Of a stretch of DNA of 64,000 bases, positions 24,784-35,396 are shown piece by piece. A model generated the notes under the pieces. The model had not been told where the DNA came from, made no database searches, and worked only from the letters and a program-made list of their open reading frames with translations. Where the stretch lies: assembly GCF_001295795.1 (NCBI RefSeq), contig NZ_LJHY01000003.1, positions 205,161 through 269,160 on the forward strand, read 5' to 3'. A program made the translations under genes and the position numbers. Numbering within the stretch: the stretch's first letter is position 1; each line of letters begins with the position of its first letter. The stretch comes from Novosphingobium sp. AAP83. GTDB lineage: Bacteria; Pseudomonadota; Alphaproteobacteria; Sphingomonadales; Sphingomonadaceae.

Positions 24784-25373
24784 TGCTGACATCCCAGATC
24801 CTGTTGTGGACTGCCGTGATCGTGCAAGCGCTGCTGATCGCCGCCCTTGCCCGCCAGGTTGGCATTCTGCACGAACGCATAGCCCCCGCTGGCGCTCTGA
24901 CGCTGCACCAGAACGTCAACGTGGGCGAAGTCGCTTCCCCCATGACCGTGACGACAATAGATGGCGCGCCGATTGAAATTGGCGGCACGCGAGACGGGCG
25001 TAGCCAGTTGCTGTTTTTCGCATCGCCCGATTGCCCGGTTTGCAAATCACTGCTGCCGGTTGTGCGATCAGCCGCAACGGCAGAGGCCGATTGGCTTGAT
25101 ATCGTGATCGCCGGAGACGGATCGAAAGCGGATTACCAGCGCCTGATTGGCCAGCACGGCCTGAGTGACGTGCCAACTGTTCTGTCAGAGGCGCTCGGCC
25201 GGGCGTTCGGCGTGTCAAAGCTACCCTATGCGGTGCTGCTGGACGAGGCTGGCCGCGTGGCATCGCTTGGTTTGGTCAATAGCCGCGAACATCTCGAAAG
25301 CTTGTTCGAAGCCAAGGAACGCGGCGTTGCCTCGATTCAGGATTTCCTCTCGCGCCGCAACAAGGAGGCCTGA
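24780..25373 (+). CDS. mauD: MauD-like membrane-anchored thioredoxin
   Basis: 197 aa. An N-terminal membrane anchor (residues 5-25) is followed by a thioredoxin fold with a CPVC active site (Cys85, Cys88) in FFASPDCPVCKSLLP and the cis-Pro region KLPYAVLLD. MauD is thought to form or rearrange the six disulfides of the TTQ subunit in the periplasm. It is translationally coupled to mauE and lies 3 bases ahead of mauA. Confidence 0.87.
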   Translation: MMLTSQILLWTAVIVQALLIAALARQVGILHERIAPAGALTLHQNVNVGEVASPMTVTTIDGAPIEIGGTRDGRSQLLFFASPDCPVCKSLLPVVRSAATAEADWLDIVIAGDGSKADYQRLIGQHGLSDVPTVLSEALGRAFGVSKLPYAVLLDEAGRVASLGLVNSREHLESLFEAKERGVASIQDFLSRRNKEA

Positions 25374-25376
25374 GCC

Positions 25377-25937
25377 ATGGCCGGTTTTGATAAATGGACC
25401 GAGCGCCTTTCGCGCGGGGTTGCCCGCCGTACATCGCGCCGCAGCACACTGGCATGGCTGGGCGCTGCCATTACCGGCGCTGCCACCATTCCCGTTCTAC
25501 CGGTCGCGCGCGCGGCAAGCGGTTCACCGCACGGTGTTGGCGGCGCGGCCCATGCGCCGCTGGTTTCCGCCAATCCGCAAGATCCGGGCGATCAGACTTC
25601 GTGCGATTACTGGCGCTATTGCGCTATCGACGGCTTCTTGTGTTCATGCTGTGGCGGATCGGCCAGCACATGCCCGCCGGGCACAGAAATGTCGCCGATC
25701 ACCTGGATTGGAACATGCACCAATCCTGCTGACAACCGTGCCTATGTGATCAGCTATAACGACTGCTGCGGCACGTCTTCATGCGGGCAATGCCTATGCA
25801 ACCGCAATGAGGGTGATCGCCCGCAAGTGCGTCCGCAGTCGAACAACGATTACAATTGGTGTCTGGGCACGCAAAGCAGCGTCTATAACTGCTCGACCGC
25901 CATCATCGTGGGCGTTGCGCTGGACCAGCCGAAATGA
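25377..25937 (+). CDS. mauA: TTQ-dependent amine dehydrogenase, small (quinone) subunit
   Basis: 186 aa. The leader carries a twin-arginine motif (SRRSTLAWLG), so it is exported folded by Tat. The mature part is Cys-rich. Aligned by eye to Paracoccus MauA, all four cofactor residues are present: Asp85 (Asp32), Trp110 (Trp57, ITWIGTC), Asp129 (Asp76, YNDCCG) and Trp161 (Trp108, YNWCLG). The two tryptophans form tryptophan tryptophylquinone. This is strong evidence for a functional TTQ enzyme. The subunit overlaps the downstream cytochrome gene by 4 bases. The maturase MauG is not encoded in the window. Confidence 0.93.
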   Translation: MAGFDKWTERLSRGVARRTSRRSTLAWLGAAITGAATIPVLPVARAASGSPHGVGGAAHAPLVSANPQDPGDQTSCDYWRYCAIDGFLCSCCGGSASTCPPGTEMSPITWIGTCTNPADNRAYVISYNDCCGTSSCGQCLCNRNEGDRPQVRPQSNNDYNWCLGTQSSVYNCSTAIIVGVALDQPK

Positions 25938-26392
25938 AGTCGCTGCTTGGCGTCATCCCGGCGATGGCGGTTTTGGCGTGGGCGTTGCCCTCGTCCGCCG
26001 CGCCGGACGGGGCAACCCTCTATTCGCGTTGTGCCGCGTGCCACACCAAAACGGGGGCTGGCGTTCCCGGCGCATTTCCGCCGCTTGGCGCTGATTTCCG
26101 TAACCTTGCAACGAAGCCTGACGGGCGGCGTTACTTATCCCTTGCGATCGTGCGCGGACTTTCCGGGCCGATGACGGTTGAGGGGAAAGCTTACCGGGGC
26201 GTGATGCCCGCGCAGATGCTGGACGATGCAGCAACAGCGGCGGTGCTGAACCATGTTGGCACGCAGATTGCCAAAACAGGCCCCGGATTCAAGCTTTTCA
26301 GCGCCAAAGAAGTGGAGGGTCACCGGTCATCCGGCACCAGCCTTTCCGCCGGTGATGTGGCCAAGCTTCATGCACAAGTTGGTGGCAAATGA
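25934..26392 (+). CDS. Monohaem cytochrome c, amine dehydrogenase electron acceptor
   Basis: 152 aa with a Sec signal peptide (about 22 residues), one CAACH haem site (33-37) and a likely Met91 axial ligand (RGVMPAQ). It takes the place that small monohaem cytochromes hold behind the small subunit in aau clusters. It probably collects electrons from TTQ in the periplasm. Translation is coupled to mauA (ATGA) and to the next cytochrome. Confidence 0.82.
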   Translation: MKSLLGVIPAMAVLAWALPSSAAPDGATLYSRCAACHTKTGAGVPGAFPPLGADFRNLATKPDGRRYLSLAIVRGLSGPMTVEGKAYRGVMPAQMLDDAATAAVLNHVGTQIAKTGPGFKLFSAKEVEGHRSSGTSLSAGDVAKLHAQVGGK

Positions 26393-26862
26393 AGCTATCC
26401 ACGTCCGGATTGGTGGCGTTTTGTGCCCTTTTGGTGGCAGGAGCGGGCGTCCGGGCGGGTGAGATGCAGATGCGCGGGGTCAGCAACCCGCAACAAGCGC
26501 GGATCGACTACATCCTGAAATGCCAGGGATGCCATCGCCCCGACGGAGCGGGAGACGACCGCTCGAACCCTCCGATCAAAAACGAAGTGGCGCGCTTTCT
26601 GGGCGTACCGGGCGGACGCGAATTCCTTGCCCGGGTGCCCGGCGTTTCCACAGTCGATCTTGATGACACGCGGTTGGCGAACCTCGTCAACTGGACGCTT
26701 TACACATTTGATCCGGCCCACATGCCCGCAGACTTCCGGCCTTATAGCCCTGAAGAAATAGGACAGTTGCGCCGCCATCCCCTTCGCCTCGAACGCGCCG
26801 GAACAAGAGCGCGGCTGGTGAAAGGTTTTTCGCAGGACCGAGCAAAAACACACTCACCCTAA
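26389..26862 (+). CDS. Second monohaem cytochrome c of the amine operon
   Basis: 157 aa with a signal peptide ending near residue 23 (GVRAG), one CQGCH site (45-49) and a probable Met112 ligand in PAHMPADFRPYS. It has a basic C-terminal tail (RRHPLRLERAGTRARLVKG). With only one haem it is not a MauG-type dihaem enzyme. It may be a second electron carrier or a subunit linking the dehydrogenase to the respiratory or photosynthetic chain. The first cytochrome gene overlaps it by 4 bases. Confidence 0.78.
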   Translation: MKLSTSGLVAFCALLVAGAGVRAGEMQMRGVSNPQQARIDYILKCQGCHRPDGAGDDRSNPPIKNEVARFLGVPGGREFLARVPGVSTVDLDDTRLANLVNWTLYTFDPAHMPADFRPYSPEEIGQLRRHPLRLERAGTRARLVKGFSQDRAKTHSP

Positions 26863-26876
26863 AAATTGGGAGATAT

Positions 26877-29087
26877 ATGATGAGGGAACGTCTTTTTCGC
26901 GGAACCGCGCTGGCTGGGGTAGCCATCGCTTCTGCACTTCACATGACACCGGCCATGGCGCAAACCGCGCCGGCGGATAATGTCATACCCGACGGCGAAA
27001 TTGTCGTGACGGCGGCCAAGCGGTCGGAAAGCTTGCAAGCGGTGCCGATCTCGGTTTCGGCGATCAGCGGCGATACATTGGCCAAATCACGGGTCAACAG
27101 CGTCGATAGCCTGGTGACAAAGGTTGCGAACCTGCAACTGACATCGATCGTGGGCGACAACACGCCGATCTTCGCTTTGCGCGGCGTTTCGATGTCGGAC
27201 TACAGCCTGAACCAATCAAGCCCTGTCGCGACGTATTATGATGAAGTCTACAAGGGCAACTTCGCGTTCCTTGGCGTGACGATGTATGATCTTGAGCGCG
27301 TAGAAGTGCTGCGCGGGCCGCAGGGCACGCTTTACGGCAAGAACACCACTGGCGGCGCGGTGAATATCATCGCCAGCAGCGCCAAGCTTGGCGAAACCAG
27401 CGGTTATGTCAACGCAGGCTATGGCAATTACAACCGCGTAGACCTGAATGCTGCGTTCAACGTGCCTTTGGGCGAGAAGGCCGCGCTACGCATTGCCGGC
27501 ACTTATGCCCGCGCCGATGGCTGGTTCAAGAATGTCGTCCCCGGAAAACCCGATCTTGCTTCAACCGATGAATACGCCATCCGTGGCACGCTGAATTTTG
27601 AAGCCAGCGATAGCGTGCGCTTTGTGCTGCGCGCATCGACCAGCTATCAGAACCCGCAGAATTACGGCATTTATGCCCAGCCTGAAGCGGTCAACCGCCC
27701 CGGACTTGGCCGCCGTGAGATTGCTTCAAACCTTGATGCCAAGCGTCAGGCGCGGACCTATTCCGTGGCTTTGACCAGCACGTTCGATATCTCTGATACG
27801 CTGGCCATCACCAGCATCACCGCGTGGGACAAGGGCAACCTGTTTTTCTATGAGGACACCGACGGCACAGCCTCGGAACTGCTCGAAATACCCTATACCG
27901 ACCGTGCCAGCCAGTTCGCGCAGGACTTGCGTTTGACGAGCGACACCGGCGGCCCGTTTGACTTCATCCTTGGCGCTTATTTTCACCGCGAAAAGGTGTT
28001 CAACGAAACCACATTCGAGATCGGAAAAGACATTGATTCCGATGGCTTGGCGGGCATAACCGCCAACGATTGTGCGGTTGGTCTGCCGCTGGCCTGCCTG
28101 TTTCGCAACAACTTCACGCAAGTGAAGAAAAGCTATGCGATCTATTCCGACGTAAAGTACGCCTTGTCGGATGCGGTCACCTTGCGCGGCGGCTTGCGCT
28201 ATACGCACGATACCGGCCAGCAGACCGACTTCAAATCAGACGCTTTGGGCGTGGACGGTTCGCTGATTGCCAACCTGATCCCGCTTTCGGCGCTCCAGTA
28301 TTCGCAAGACAACCTGTCGGGCAAAATCGGCGTCGATTTCAAGATGGCTGATGGCAATCTGCTTTATGCCAATGTCAGCCGTGGCTATCGTGCGCCAAGC
28401 TTTAACGCGCAGGCATTTTTCGATCCGTCAGAGCTTTCGGTCGCCAAGGCCGAAGAAGTTACCGCTTATGAACTGGGTGTCAAAACGCAGTTTCTGGATC
28501 GCCGGATCACGTTGAACCTTGCCGGTTTCTATTACGATTACCGCAACCAGCAATTCATCAACATTGATCCGGGCACGGCGGCGCAAACGCTGCTGAACAT
28601 CCCCAAATCGCGGATTTATGGCGGTGAAGCGGAACTGACGATCCGGGCGAGCGACAAGCTGACCATCCACAGCGGCATGGGGCTGCTGGCTACCAAGATC
28701 CAGCAAGGCATTGTCAGCGGCAACAACGTAGCGGGCAATCGCTTGTCGAACGCGCCGAGCCTGACGTTCAACACGACAGTGGACCTGACGCTGCTTGACG
28801 GAGACATGGGCAAGCTATCGATCCACCCGGATATCGCTTATCAGACCAGCCAGTTCTTCGAAGTGCTGAACATCCCCCGGTTGCGGCAAACATCCTATGC
28901 GATTGTGGGCGGGCATATCGATTGGGAAAGCGCGAACGGGCGCTTTAACGCATCGATCTGGGGCAAGAACTTGTCCGACAAGTTCTACTTCACCTCGCGC
29001 GTTGATCTGCTGGCCGGATTTGGATTTGATTACAACCACATCGGCAACCCGCGCACCTATGGCATCACGGTTGGCGCAAAGTTCTGA
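26877..29087 (+). CDS. TonB-dependent outer membrane receptor in the amine operon
   Basis: 736 aa. A signal peptide ends near AMAQ. A TonB box region (EIVVTAAKRSESLQAVPISV) is followed by the plug (residues about 35-155, with VEVLRGPQGTLYGKNTTGGAVN) and a 22-strand barrel ending in GAKF. It is of the sphingomonad type with a plug but no clear siderophore signature. Its place 14 bases after the cytochrome genes and ahead of the aldehyde dehydrogenase suggests it takes up the amine substrate or a larger molecule that carries it. The GGGAGA ribosome-binding site precedes tandem ATG codons. Confidence 0.88.
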   Translation: MMRERLFRGTALAGVAIASALHMTPAMAQTAPADNVIPDGEIVVTAAKRSESLQAVPISVSAISGDTLAKSRVNSVDSLVTKVANLQLTSIVGDNTPIFALRGVSMSDYSLNQSSPVATYYDEVYKGNFAFLGVTMYDLERVEVLRGPQGTLYGKNTTGGAVNIIASSAKLGETSGYVNAGYGNYNRVDLNAAFNVPLGEKAALRIAGTYARADGWFKNVVPGKPDLASTDEYAIRGTLNFEASDSVRFVLRASTSYQNPQNYGIYAQPEAVNRPGLGRREIASNLDAKRQARTYSVALTSTFDISDTLAITSITAWDKGNLFFYEDTDGTASELLEIPYTDRASQFAQDLRLTSDTGGPFDFILGAYFHREKVFNETTFEIGKDIDSDGLAGITANDCAVGLPLACLFRNNFTQVKKSYAIYSDVKYALSDAVTLRGGLRYTHDTGQQTDFKSDALGVDGSLIANLIPLSALQYSQDNLSGKIGVDFKMADGNLLYANVSRGYRAPSFNAQAFFDPSELSVAKAEEVTAYELGVKTQFLDRRITLNLAGFYYDYRNQQFINIDPGTAAQTLLNIPKSRIYGGEAELTIRASDKLTIHSGMGLLATKIQQGIVSGNNVAGNRLSNAPSLTFNTTVDLTLLDGDMGKLSIHPDIAYQTSQFFEVLNIPRLRQTSYAIVGGHIDWESANGRFNASIWGKNLSDKFYFTSRVDLLAGFGFDYNHIGNPRTYGITVGAKF

Positions 29088-29131
29088 CGCGTTCCCATAA
29101 AGGCCGACCACAGAGCGGTCAGGAGAGGATT

Positions 29132-30531
29132 ATGACGGATTACAAGCTGCTCATTGGCGGGGCGCTCGTTGCGGGCGACATGACAATGGACGTAATCAAT
29201 CCCGCCACGGGGGAGCCGTTCGCAACGGCTCCCCGCGCATCGGTGGCACAGGCCGATGCCGCGATTGCTGCGGCAAAGGCGGCAGTGCCGGGTTGGGCTG
29301 CGGTGCCTTGGGCCGAGCGGCAGGCAAAGCTGATCGAGCTGGCTGATGCGATTGCGGCACGCAAAGATGAGATCGCGCGCGTGCTGACGATGGAACAGGG
29401 CAAACCCTTGGCCGAAGCCCAAGGCGAACTGGCGTGGACCGACGGCTATTTGCGCCATTATGCCACGCTGGAATTGCCGGATCGCATCATCCAGGACGAC
29501 GAGACTGGCTATATCGCCGTCAAGCATAGGCCCTTGGGCGTTGTGGTGGGCATCATCGCCTGGAATTTCCCGCTGCTGGTCGCGTGCTGGAAGATTGGCC
29601 CTGCTGTTCTGGCAGGCAATGCCATCGTGCTGAAACCTGCGCCGACAACGCCGCTCTGCGCACTGATCCTTGGCGAGATTTGCCGCGATGTGTTCCCGGC
29701 AGGCGTCGTCAACGTGATTGCCGACGCCAACGATCTTGGGCCCCATCTGACCGCGCATCCCGATGTAGCCAAAGTGGGCTTCACCGGATCGACCGCCACC
29801 GGCAAACGCATTGCCGCCAGCGGCGCAGACACGCTGAAGCGCGTGACGCTGGAACTGGGCGGGAATGATCCGGCGATTGTGTTGGAGGACGTGGATGTGC
29901 GCGAAACGGCGCAAGCCATTTTCGGCAATGCCTTCCTGAACAACGGGCAAGTCTGCCTTGCGATCAAGCGCGCTTATATTCACACAGACATCTACGATGC
30001 GATGTGCGGGGAACTGGCACGATTGGCGCAAGCTGCCGTGGTTGATGACGGATTGCAGCAGGGCACGCAGATCGGCCCCATCCAGAACAAGATGCAGTTC
30101 GAAAAGGTCAAAGGCTTTCTTGAATCCGCGCGCGCCGAGGGCACGATTGTGGCAGGCGGACAGGCAATGGAGCGGGCAGGCTATTTCATCAGCCCCACCA
30201 TCGTGCGCGATGTGACCGATGGCGACCGGATCGTTGATGAAGAACAGTTCGGGCCGATCCTGCCGCTGGTGAAGTTTGACGATATCGAGGACGTTATCGC
30301 CCGGGCCAACGCATCGGAATATGGCCTTGGCGGTTCGGTCTGGTCAAAAGACATCGGCCGTGCCGCAGATATTGCAGCGCGGATTGAAAGCGGGCAGGTT
30401 TGGGTGAACCAGCATATCGCGATTGGCCCGCACATTCCCATGGCAGGGTTCAAGAATAGCGGTCTGGGCGTTGAACAATCGGTCGAGGGACTTTCCGAAT
30501 ATACCCAGACCCAGGTGGTGAATATCAAACG

Positions 30532-30535
<4 letters not shown>
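29132..30535 (+). CDS. Aldehyde dehydrogenase (NAD(P)+)
   Basis: 467 aa, ALDH superfamily. Catalytic Glu241 is in VTLELGGNDP and the nucleophile Cys275 in NNGQVCLAIKR. The Asn of AWNFPL (about residue 145) completes the oxyanion site. Usually these enzymes are 450-500 aa, so it is complete. In context it should oxidise the aldehyde released by the amine dehydrogenase to a carboxylic acid in the cytoplasm. The CoA ligase gene starts inside its stop codon (ATGA). Confidence 0.92.
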
Positions 30536-32157
<1,622 letters not shown>

Positions 32158-32194
32158 CAATCCCGTCCGGTCAAATGCCGCTGGTGTGACCGCC

Positions 32195-33556
32195 TCACGC
32201 GGGACTTTTGGCCGGATGGCTTACGGTGGCGATCAGGCCGCGTGCGCCATTGGCCAGTGTCAGGTCTATGACCATCGACGCGCAGAGGTCTTTCGCTATA
32301 GCCAGACCAAGCCCCGAACCTGTGACCGCAGGATCGAAGCGCGTGCCCACGCCAAAGGCCTTGCCGATAAGGTGTTCGGGGATGCCGGGGCCGTCATCTT
32401 CGATCCGGGCCATGCATGATCCTGTGCCATCACAGACAAACGACAGGGTTACATCGCGGGTTGACCATTTCCCCGCATTGTCGAGCAGGATCGACAGGAC
32501 CTCGGCGTAATCGACCGCATCGAGCGGCAGCACCGTGCCTGTGCATCCTTCATCATCAAGCGTGAACCGCTTGTCCGGATGGAGCCGCTGCATGGCGCGC
32601 AGGATCGGCAAGGCAACATCGGGCACCACCACGCCCCGTCCCGAAGGTTTCTGGCCTGCTGCCGAGCGTGCACGCGCAAGCTGGTATTCGATCTGCTGTT
32701 CGATCGCCGCCGCCTGATCGAGCAGCACCGCGCCGGTAGACTGGCAATCGTTACGCTCGGCAAGGCGCTCGGCCTCGTCCGTGATGATCGCCAGCGGCGT
32801 GCGGAGCGAGTGGGCAAGGCTTCCGGCCTGCACCCTTGCGCGCGAAAGCATCGCCTCGTTCTGGCGGATATAGGCATTGAGATCGGCAGCAATCGGCGCG
32901 ATTTCGGCAGGGTATTGGCCATCCAGTTCCTCTGCCTCGCCGCGCCTGAGCCGGGCAAAGGCAAGCGAGAGCCGGTCAAGCGGGCGCAGGCCGAAGGAGA
33001 TGATGGCAAACCCTGTCGCCAGCAGCAAAGCCGCAAGCCCCGCCAGCCACAAGCTGAGATCGCGGGTAAAGCTGCCGATCAACCGGTCCAGCTCGCTCTG
33101 GTCAGTGGCGATCACGAAATGGATGGTCTCGCCAGCCGGCCCTTTGCGGGTGAAGCCATAAGTGACCGCAGGACCGGTCGGCCCTTCATCGAACCGGTGC
33201 AGGATATTGGGCGAATGAGCGATGCTCTCTTTAAGACTGCCGCGCGTCATCGAAGCGGAACGCAGCGACTTGTGCCCGTTCATGGTGACTTGCCAATAAA
33301 ACCCCGAAAGCGGCATGGCATAGCGCGGGTCTGACAGAGGGCGGGTCAGGACAATGGCACCGGACGGGGTGATTTCGGTCAGTCCTCCCAGCTCACGGAC
33401 ATGGACTTCAAGCTCTTCATGGTAGGATTGCTCGACATGTTTGCTGAAAATGCCGACTGCCGAAAACCAGATGGCGCCAACCCCCAGCATAACCCACAAG
33501 CTGACCGCCAAAAGGAAACGCAGCCGCAAGCTGCCGGAGACAGGGAACAACTTCAT
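32195..33556 (-). CDS. Sensor histidine kinase of the efflux two-component system
   Basis: 453 aa. Two membrane helices (about residues 12-36 and 165-188) bracket a periplasmic sensor domain of about 130 residues. A HAMP region is followed by a HisKA box with AHSLRTPLAII and a GHKL ATPase with DNAGKWS, EDDGPGIP and GSGLGLAIAK. It resembles PhoQ/CusS-type kinases. Its start overlaps the response regulator stop (ATGA). As it is divergent to a metal-type RND operon, it probably senses a periplasmic metal or membrane stress. Confidence 0.9.
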   Translation of the reverse strand: MKLFPVSGSLRLRFLLAVSLWVMLGVGAIWFSAVGIFSKHVEQSYHEELEVHVRELGGLTEITPSGAIVLTRPLSDPRYAMPLSGFYWQVTMNGHKSLRSASMTRGSLKESIAHSPNILHRFDEGPTGPAVTYGFTRKGPAGETIHFVIATDQSELDRLIGSFTRDLSLWLAGLAALLLATGFAIISFGLRPLDRLSLAFARLRRGEAEELDGQYPAEIAPIAADLNAYIRQNEAMLSRARVQAGSLAHSLRTPLAIITDEAERLAERNDCQSTGAVLLDQAAAIEQQIEYQLARARSAAGQKPSGRGVVVPDVALPILRAMQRLHPDKRFTLDDEGCTGTVLPLDAVDYAEVLSILLDNAGKWSTRDVTLSFVCDGTGSCMARIEDDGPGIPEHLIGKAFGVGTRFDPAVTGSGLGLAIAKDLCASMVIDLTLANGARGLIATVSHPAKSPA

Positions 33557-34209
33557 TTCTCGAACCTGTAGCCCATGCCGCGCAGCGTTGTGATACGCTC
33601 TCGCCCGATTTTGCGGCGTAATCGCCCGATCAGCACCTCGACCGTATTGCTTTCGCGCTCGTCATCCAGCGCATAGAGATCATCGATCAAGTCAGCCTGT
33701 GACAACACCTGCCCGGCACGCCGCAGGAACAAGTGCAGCAGCCGGAACTCCTGACGGCTAAGCGGCAATGCAGCCCCTGCCAACGTGACGCTGCGCGAAA
33801 GCGGATCGAGCTTCAGGTCGCCTGCTTCGATATCGGTGGCGCGGCTGCTCTGTTGCCTGCGGAACAGCGCGTTGAGGCGGGCAACCAGTTCTTCAAAACG
33901 CACCGGCTTAACCACGAAATCATCGGCCCCGGCATTCAGCCCTTCGACTTTGTCCTGCCAACTGCCGCGCGCGGTGAGGATAACGATAGGAGTCTCCACC
34001 CGCCGGTTTCTCCAGTGCCGCAGCAGATCAAGACCACTGCCATCGGGCAGGCCAAGGTCAAGGATCACCGCCGCCATACGATCAACATCGGGCCAGTCCT
34101 CGGCCTCGCTGCGGCTGGTCGCAAGCTCGACCGCGAAACCGGCGCCGCGCAGACGCTCGCTCAGCCGTCGGCCAAGTTCGGGATCGTCTTCGACCAAGAG
34201 GAGGCGCAT
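33553..34209 (-). CDS. OmpR-family response regulator
   Basis: 218 aa from ATG 34209 (MRLLLVEDDPELG). The frame extends 20 codons upstream but without the receiver fold. It has a receiver domain with acidic DD near residue 8 and phospho-Asp in VILDLGLPDG, and KPV near residue 100. A winged-helix DNA-binding domain covers the last 95 residues (LSRQEFRLLHLFLRR, NTVEVLIGRLRRKIG). It is likely to bind the palindrome in the divergent promoter and control the efflux operon. Confidence 0.92.
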   Translation of the reverse strand: MRLLLVEDDPELGRRLSERLRGAGFAVELATSRSEAEDWPDVDRMAAVILDLGLPDGSGLDLLRHWRNRRVETPIVILTARGSWQDKVEGLNAGADDFVVKPVRFEELVARLNALFRRQQSSRATDIEAGDLKLDPLSRSVTLAGAALPLSRQEFRLLHLFLRRAGQVLSQADLIDDLYALDDERESNTVEVLIGRLRRKIGRERITTLRGMGYRFEK

Positions 34210-34244
34210 GGCGTACCGGTTCCTTTCCGCCGCCGGTGATGGCC

Positions 34245-34288
34245 TGCCAAACTGACAACAAGTTGCCAAACTGGCAAGTTCTTGTCAG
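34245..34288. promoter_or_regulatory. Large imperfect palindrome between the response regulator and the RND operon
   Basis: Positions 34252-34288 form a 37-bp imperfect palindrome with 17-bp arms (15 of 17 match) around an AAC centre. The inner core is TTGCCA-aac-TGGCAA and the outer ends are CTGACAA and TTGTCAG. Overlapping it is a direct repeat TGCCAAACTG(A/G)CAA at 34245 and 34264, spaced 19 bases. This is what a dimeric or tandem OmpR-type regulator site looks like. The efflux operon starts 24 bases after it. Confidence 0.6.
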
Positions 34289-34311
34289 CTTTGTGCGGCA
34301 AAAGGTCTGGC

Positions 34312-35388
34312 ATGACCAAATCTCTTCTTGCCCGCCTTGCCGTGCTGGCCGCACTTGCGGCCTTGCCTGCCTGCACGTCGTCTGATGAACAGAACAAGGA
34401 TGCAGCAGCGCCCAAGGACCTGACAAAGGGTCTTGAGATCACATCGGCCTCGGCCAAAGAGATTTTCAGCATCCCGCTAGGCAATGTGCCCGGAACCATA
34501 ACCCTTCCCCCCGAGGCGCGTGTTGCGGTGACGGCACCGTTTGCCGGCGCGGTGGTGCGGGTCTTCGTGATCGAGGGCCAGCAAGTGACGCGTAATGAGC
34601 CGCTCGGGCTGGTGCGCGCGGCAGAGCCGGTGCAGATCAGCGGCGATCTGGCCCGCGCCAGATCAGCCGCAGCGCTTGCCCAGGCGCGCACAAAGCGGCT
34701 CTCGCAACTGGCGGATGAGGGCATCATCGCCGCCGCGCGAGCCGACGAGGCCAAGGCGGAACTGGACCAGGCCCGGGCAAGCGTAGCGCAGTTTTCGCGG
34801 TTAAGCGCGCTGGGAGGGGTCGGGTCTGATGGCACGATGACGTTGCGCGCGCCGATAGCAGGTCGGGTTGCCCATGTCGGGGTAGAAACCGGCGGCGGAG
34901 TAGATGCTGTCACCGCCCCCTTTGTGATCGAGGCCGCAGGGGCGTACCAGATCGAACTGCAATTGCCCGAGCGGCTGGCGCAGCAAGTGCGCCCCGGCAT
35001 GGCGGTGGAGATTGCCGGGGCAAGCGGCAGTGATATGCCTGCACCCGTCAGTGGCAGGATCATCGCGGTCGCTCCCTCGCTCGATCCGGCCACCCGCTCG
35101 ATCATGGCCCGCGCCACCGTCGCTGCCGCACCGGGCGTGATGGCAGGGCGCAATGTCAGCGTCACTATTCTGAAGGAAGGGCGCGGAATTGCCGTGCCGG
35201 ACCGCGCTGTCACCATGATTGGCGACAAGGATCATGTCTTTGTGCGCAAAGGTAATTCGTGGGAAAAACGGGCGGTCACGGTCGCCTCGCGCGGTAGCGG
35301 GCTGGCGGTGATTTCCGGCGGACTGGCATCGGGCGAGCAGGTTGCCACCAGCAGCGTTGCCGAACTCAAAGCCATGAACGCGGAATAG
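34312..35388 (+). CDS. RND efflux periplasmic adaptor (HlyD/CusB family)
   Basis: 358 aa from ATG 34312, after AAAGG. It is a predicted lipoprotein (LAALPAC, Cys near residue 21). Order: a beta-barrel/lipoyl half (VTAPFAGAVVRVFVIEGQQVTRNEPLGLV), an alpha-helical hairpin with ARSAAALAQARTKRLSQLADEG, the second lipoyl half (TLRAPIAGRVAHVGVETGG), and the membrane-proximal barrel. It links the pump and the outer membrane factor encoded behind it. No His- or Met-rich metal-binding tail is visible. Confidence 0.9.
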   Translation: MTKSLLARLAVLAALAALPACTSSDEQNKDAAAPKDLTKGLEITSASAKEIFSIPLGNVPGTITLPPEARVAVTAPFAGAVVRVFVIEGQQVTRNEPLGLVRAAEPVQISGDLARARSAAALAQARTKRLSQLADEGIIAAARADEAKAELDQARASVAQFSRLSALGGVGSDGTMTLRAPIAGRVAHVGVETGGGVDAVTAPFVIEAAGAYQIELQLPERLAQQVRPGMAVEIAGASGSDMPAPVSGRIIAVAPSLDPATRSIMARATVAAAPGVMAGRNVSVTILKEGRGIAVPDRAVTMIGDKDHVFVRKGNSWEKRAVTVASRGSGLAVISGGLASGEQVATSSVAELKAMNAE

Positions 35389-35396
35389 GCCCGGTC

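Noticed and set aside
26389..26862. Second cytochrome as MauG
   Set aside because: MauG has two haem sites and about 350 residues; this protein has one CxxCH and 157 residues.
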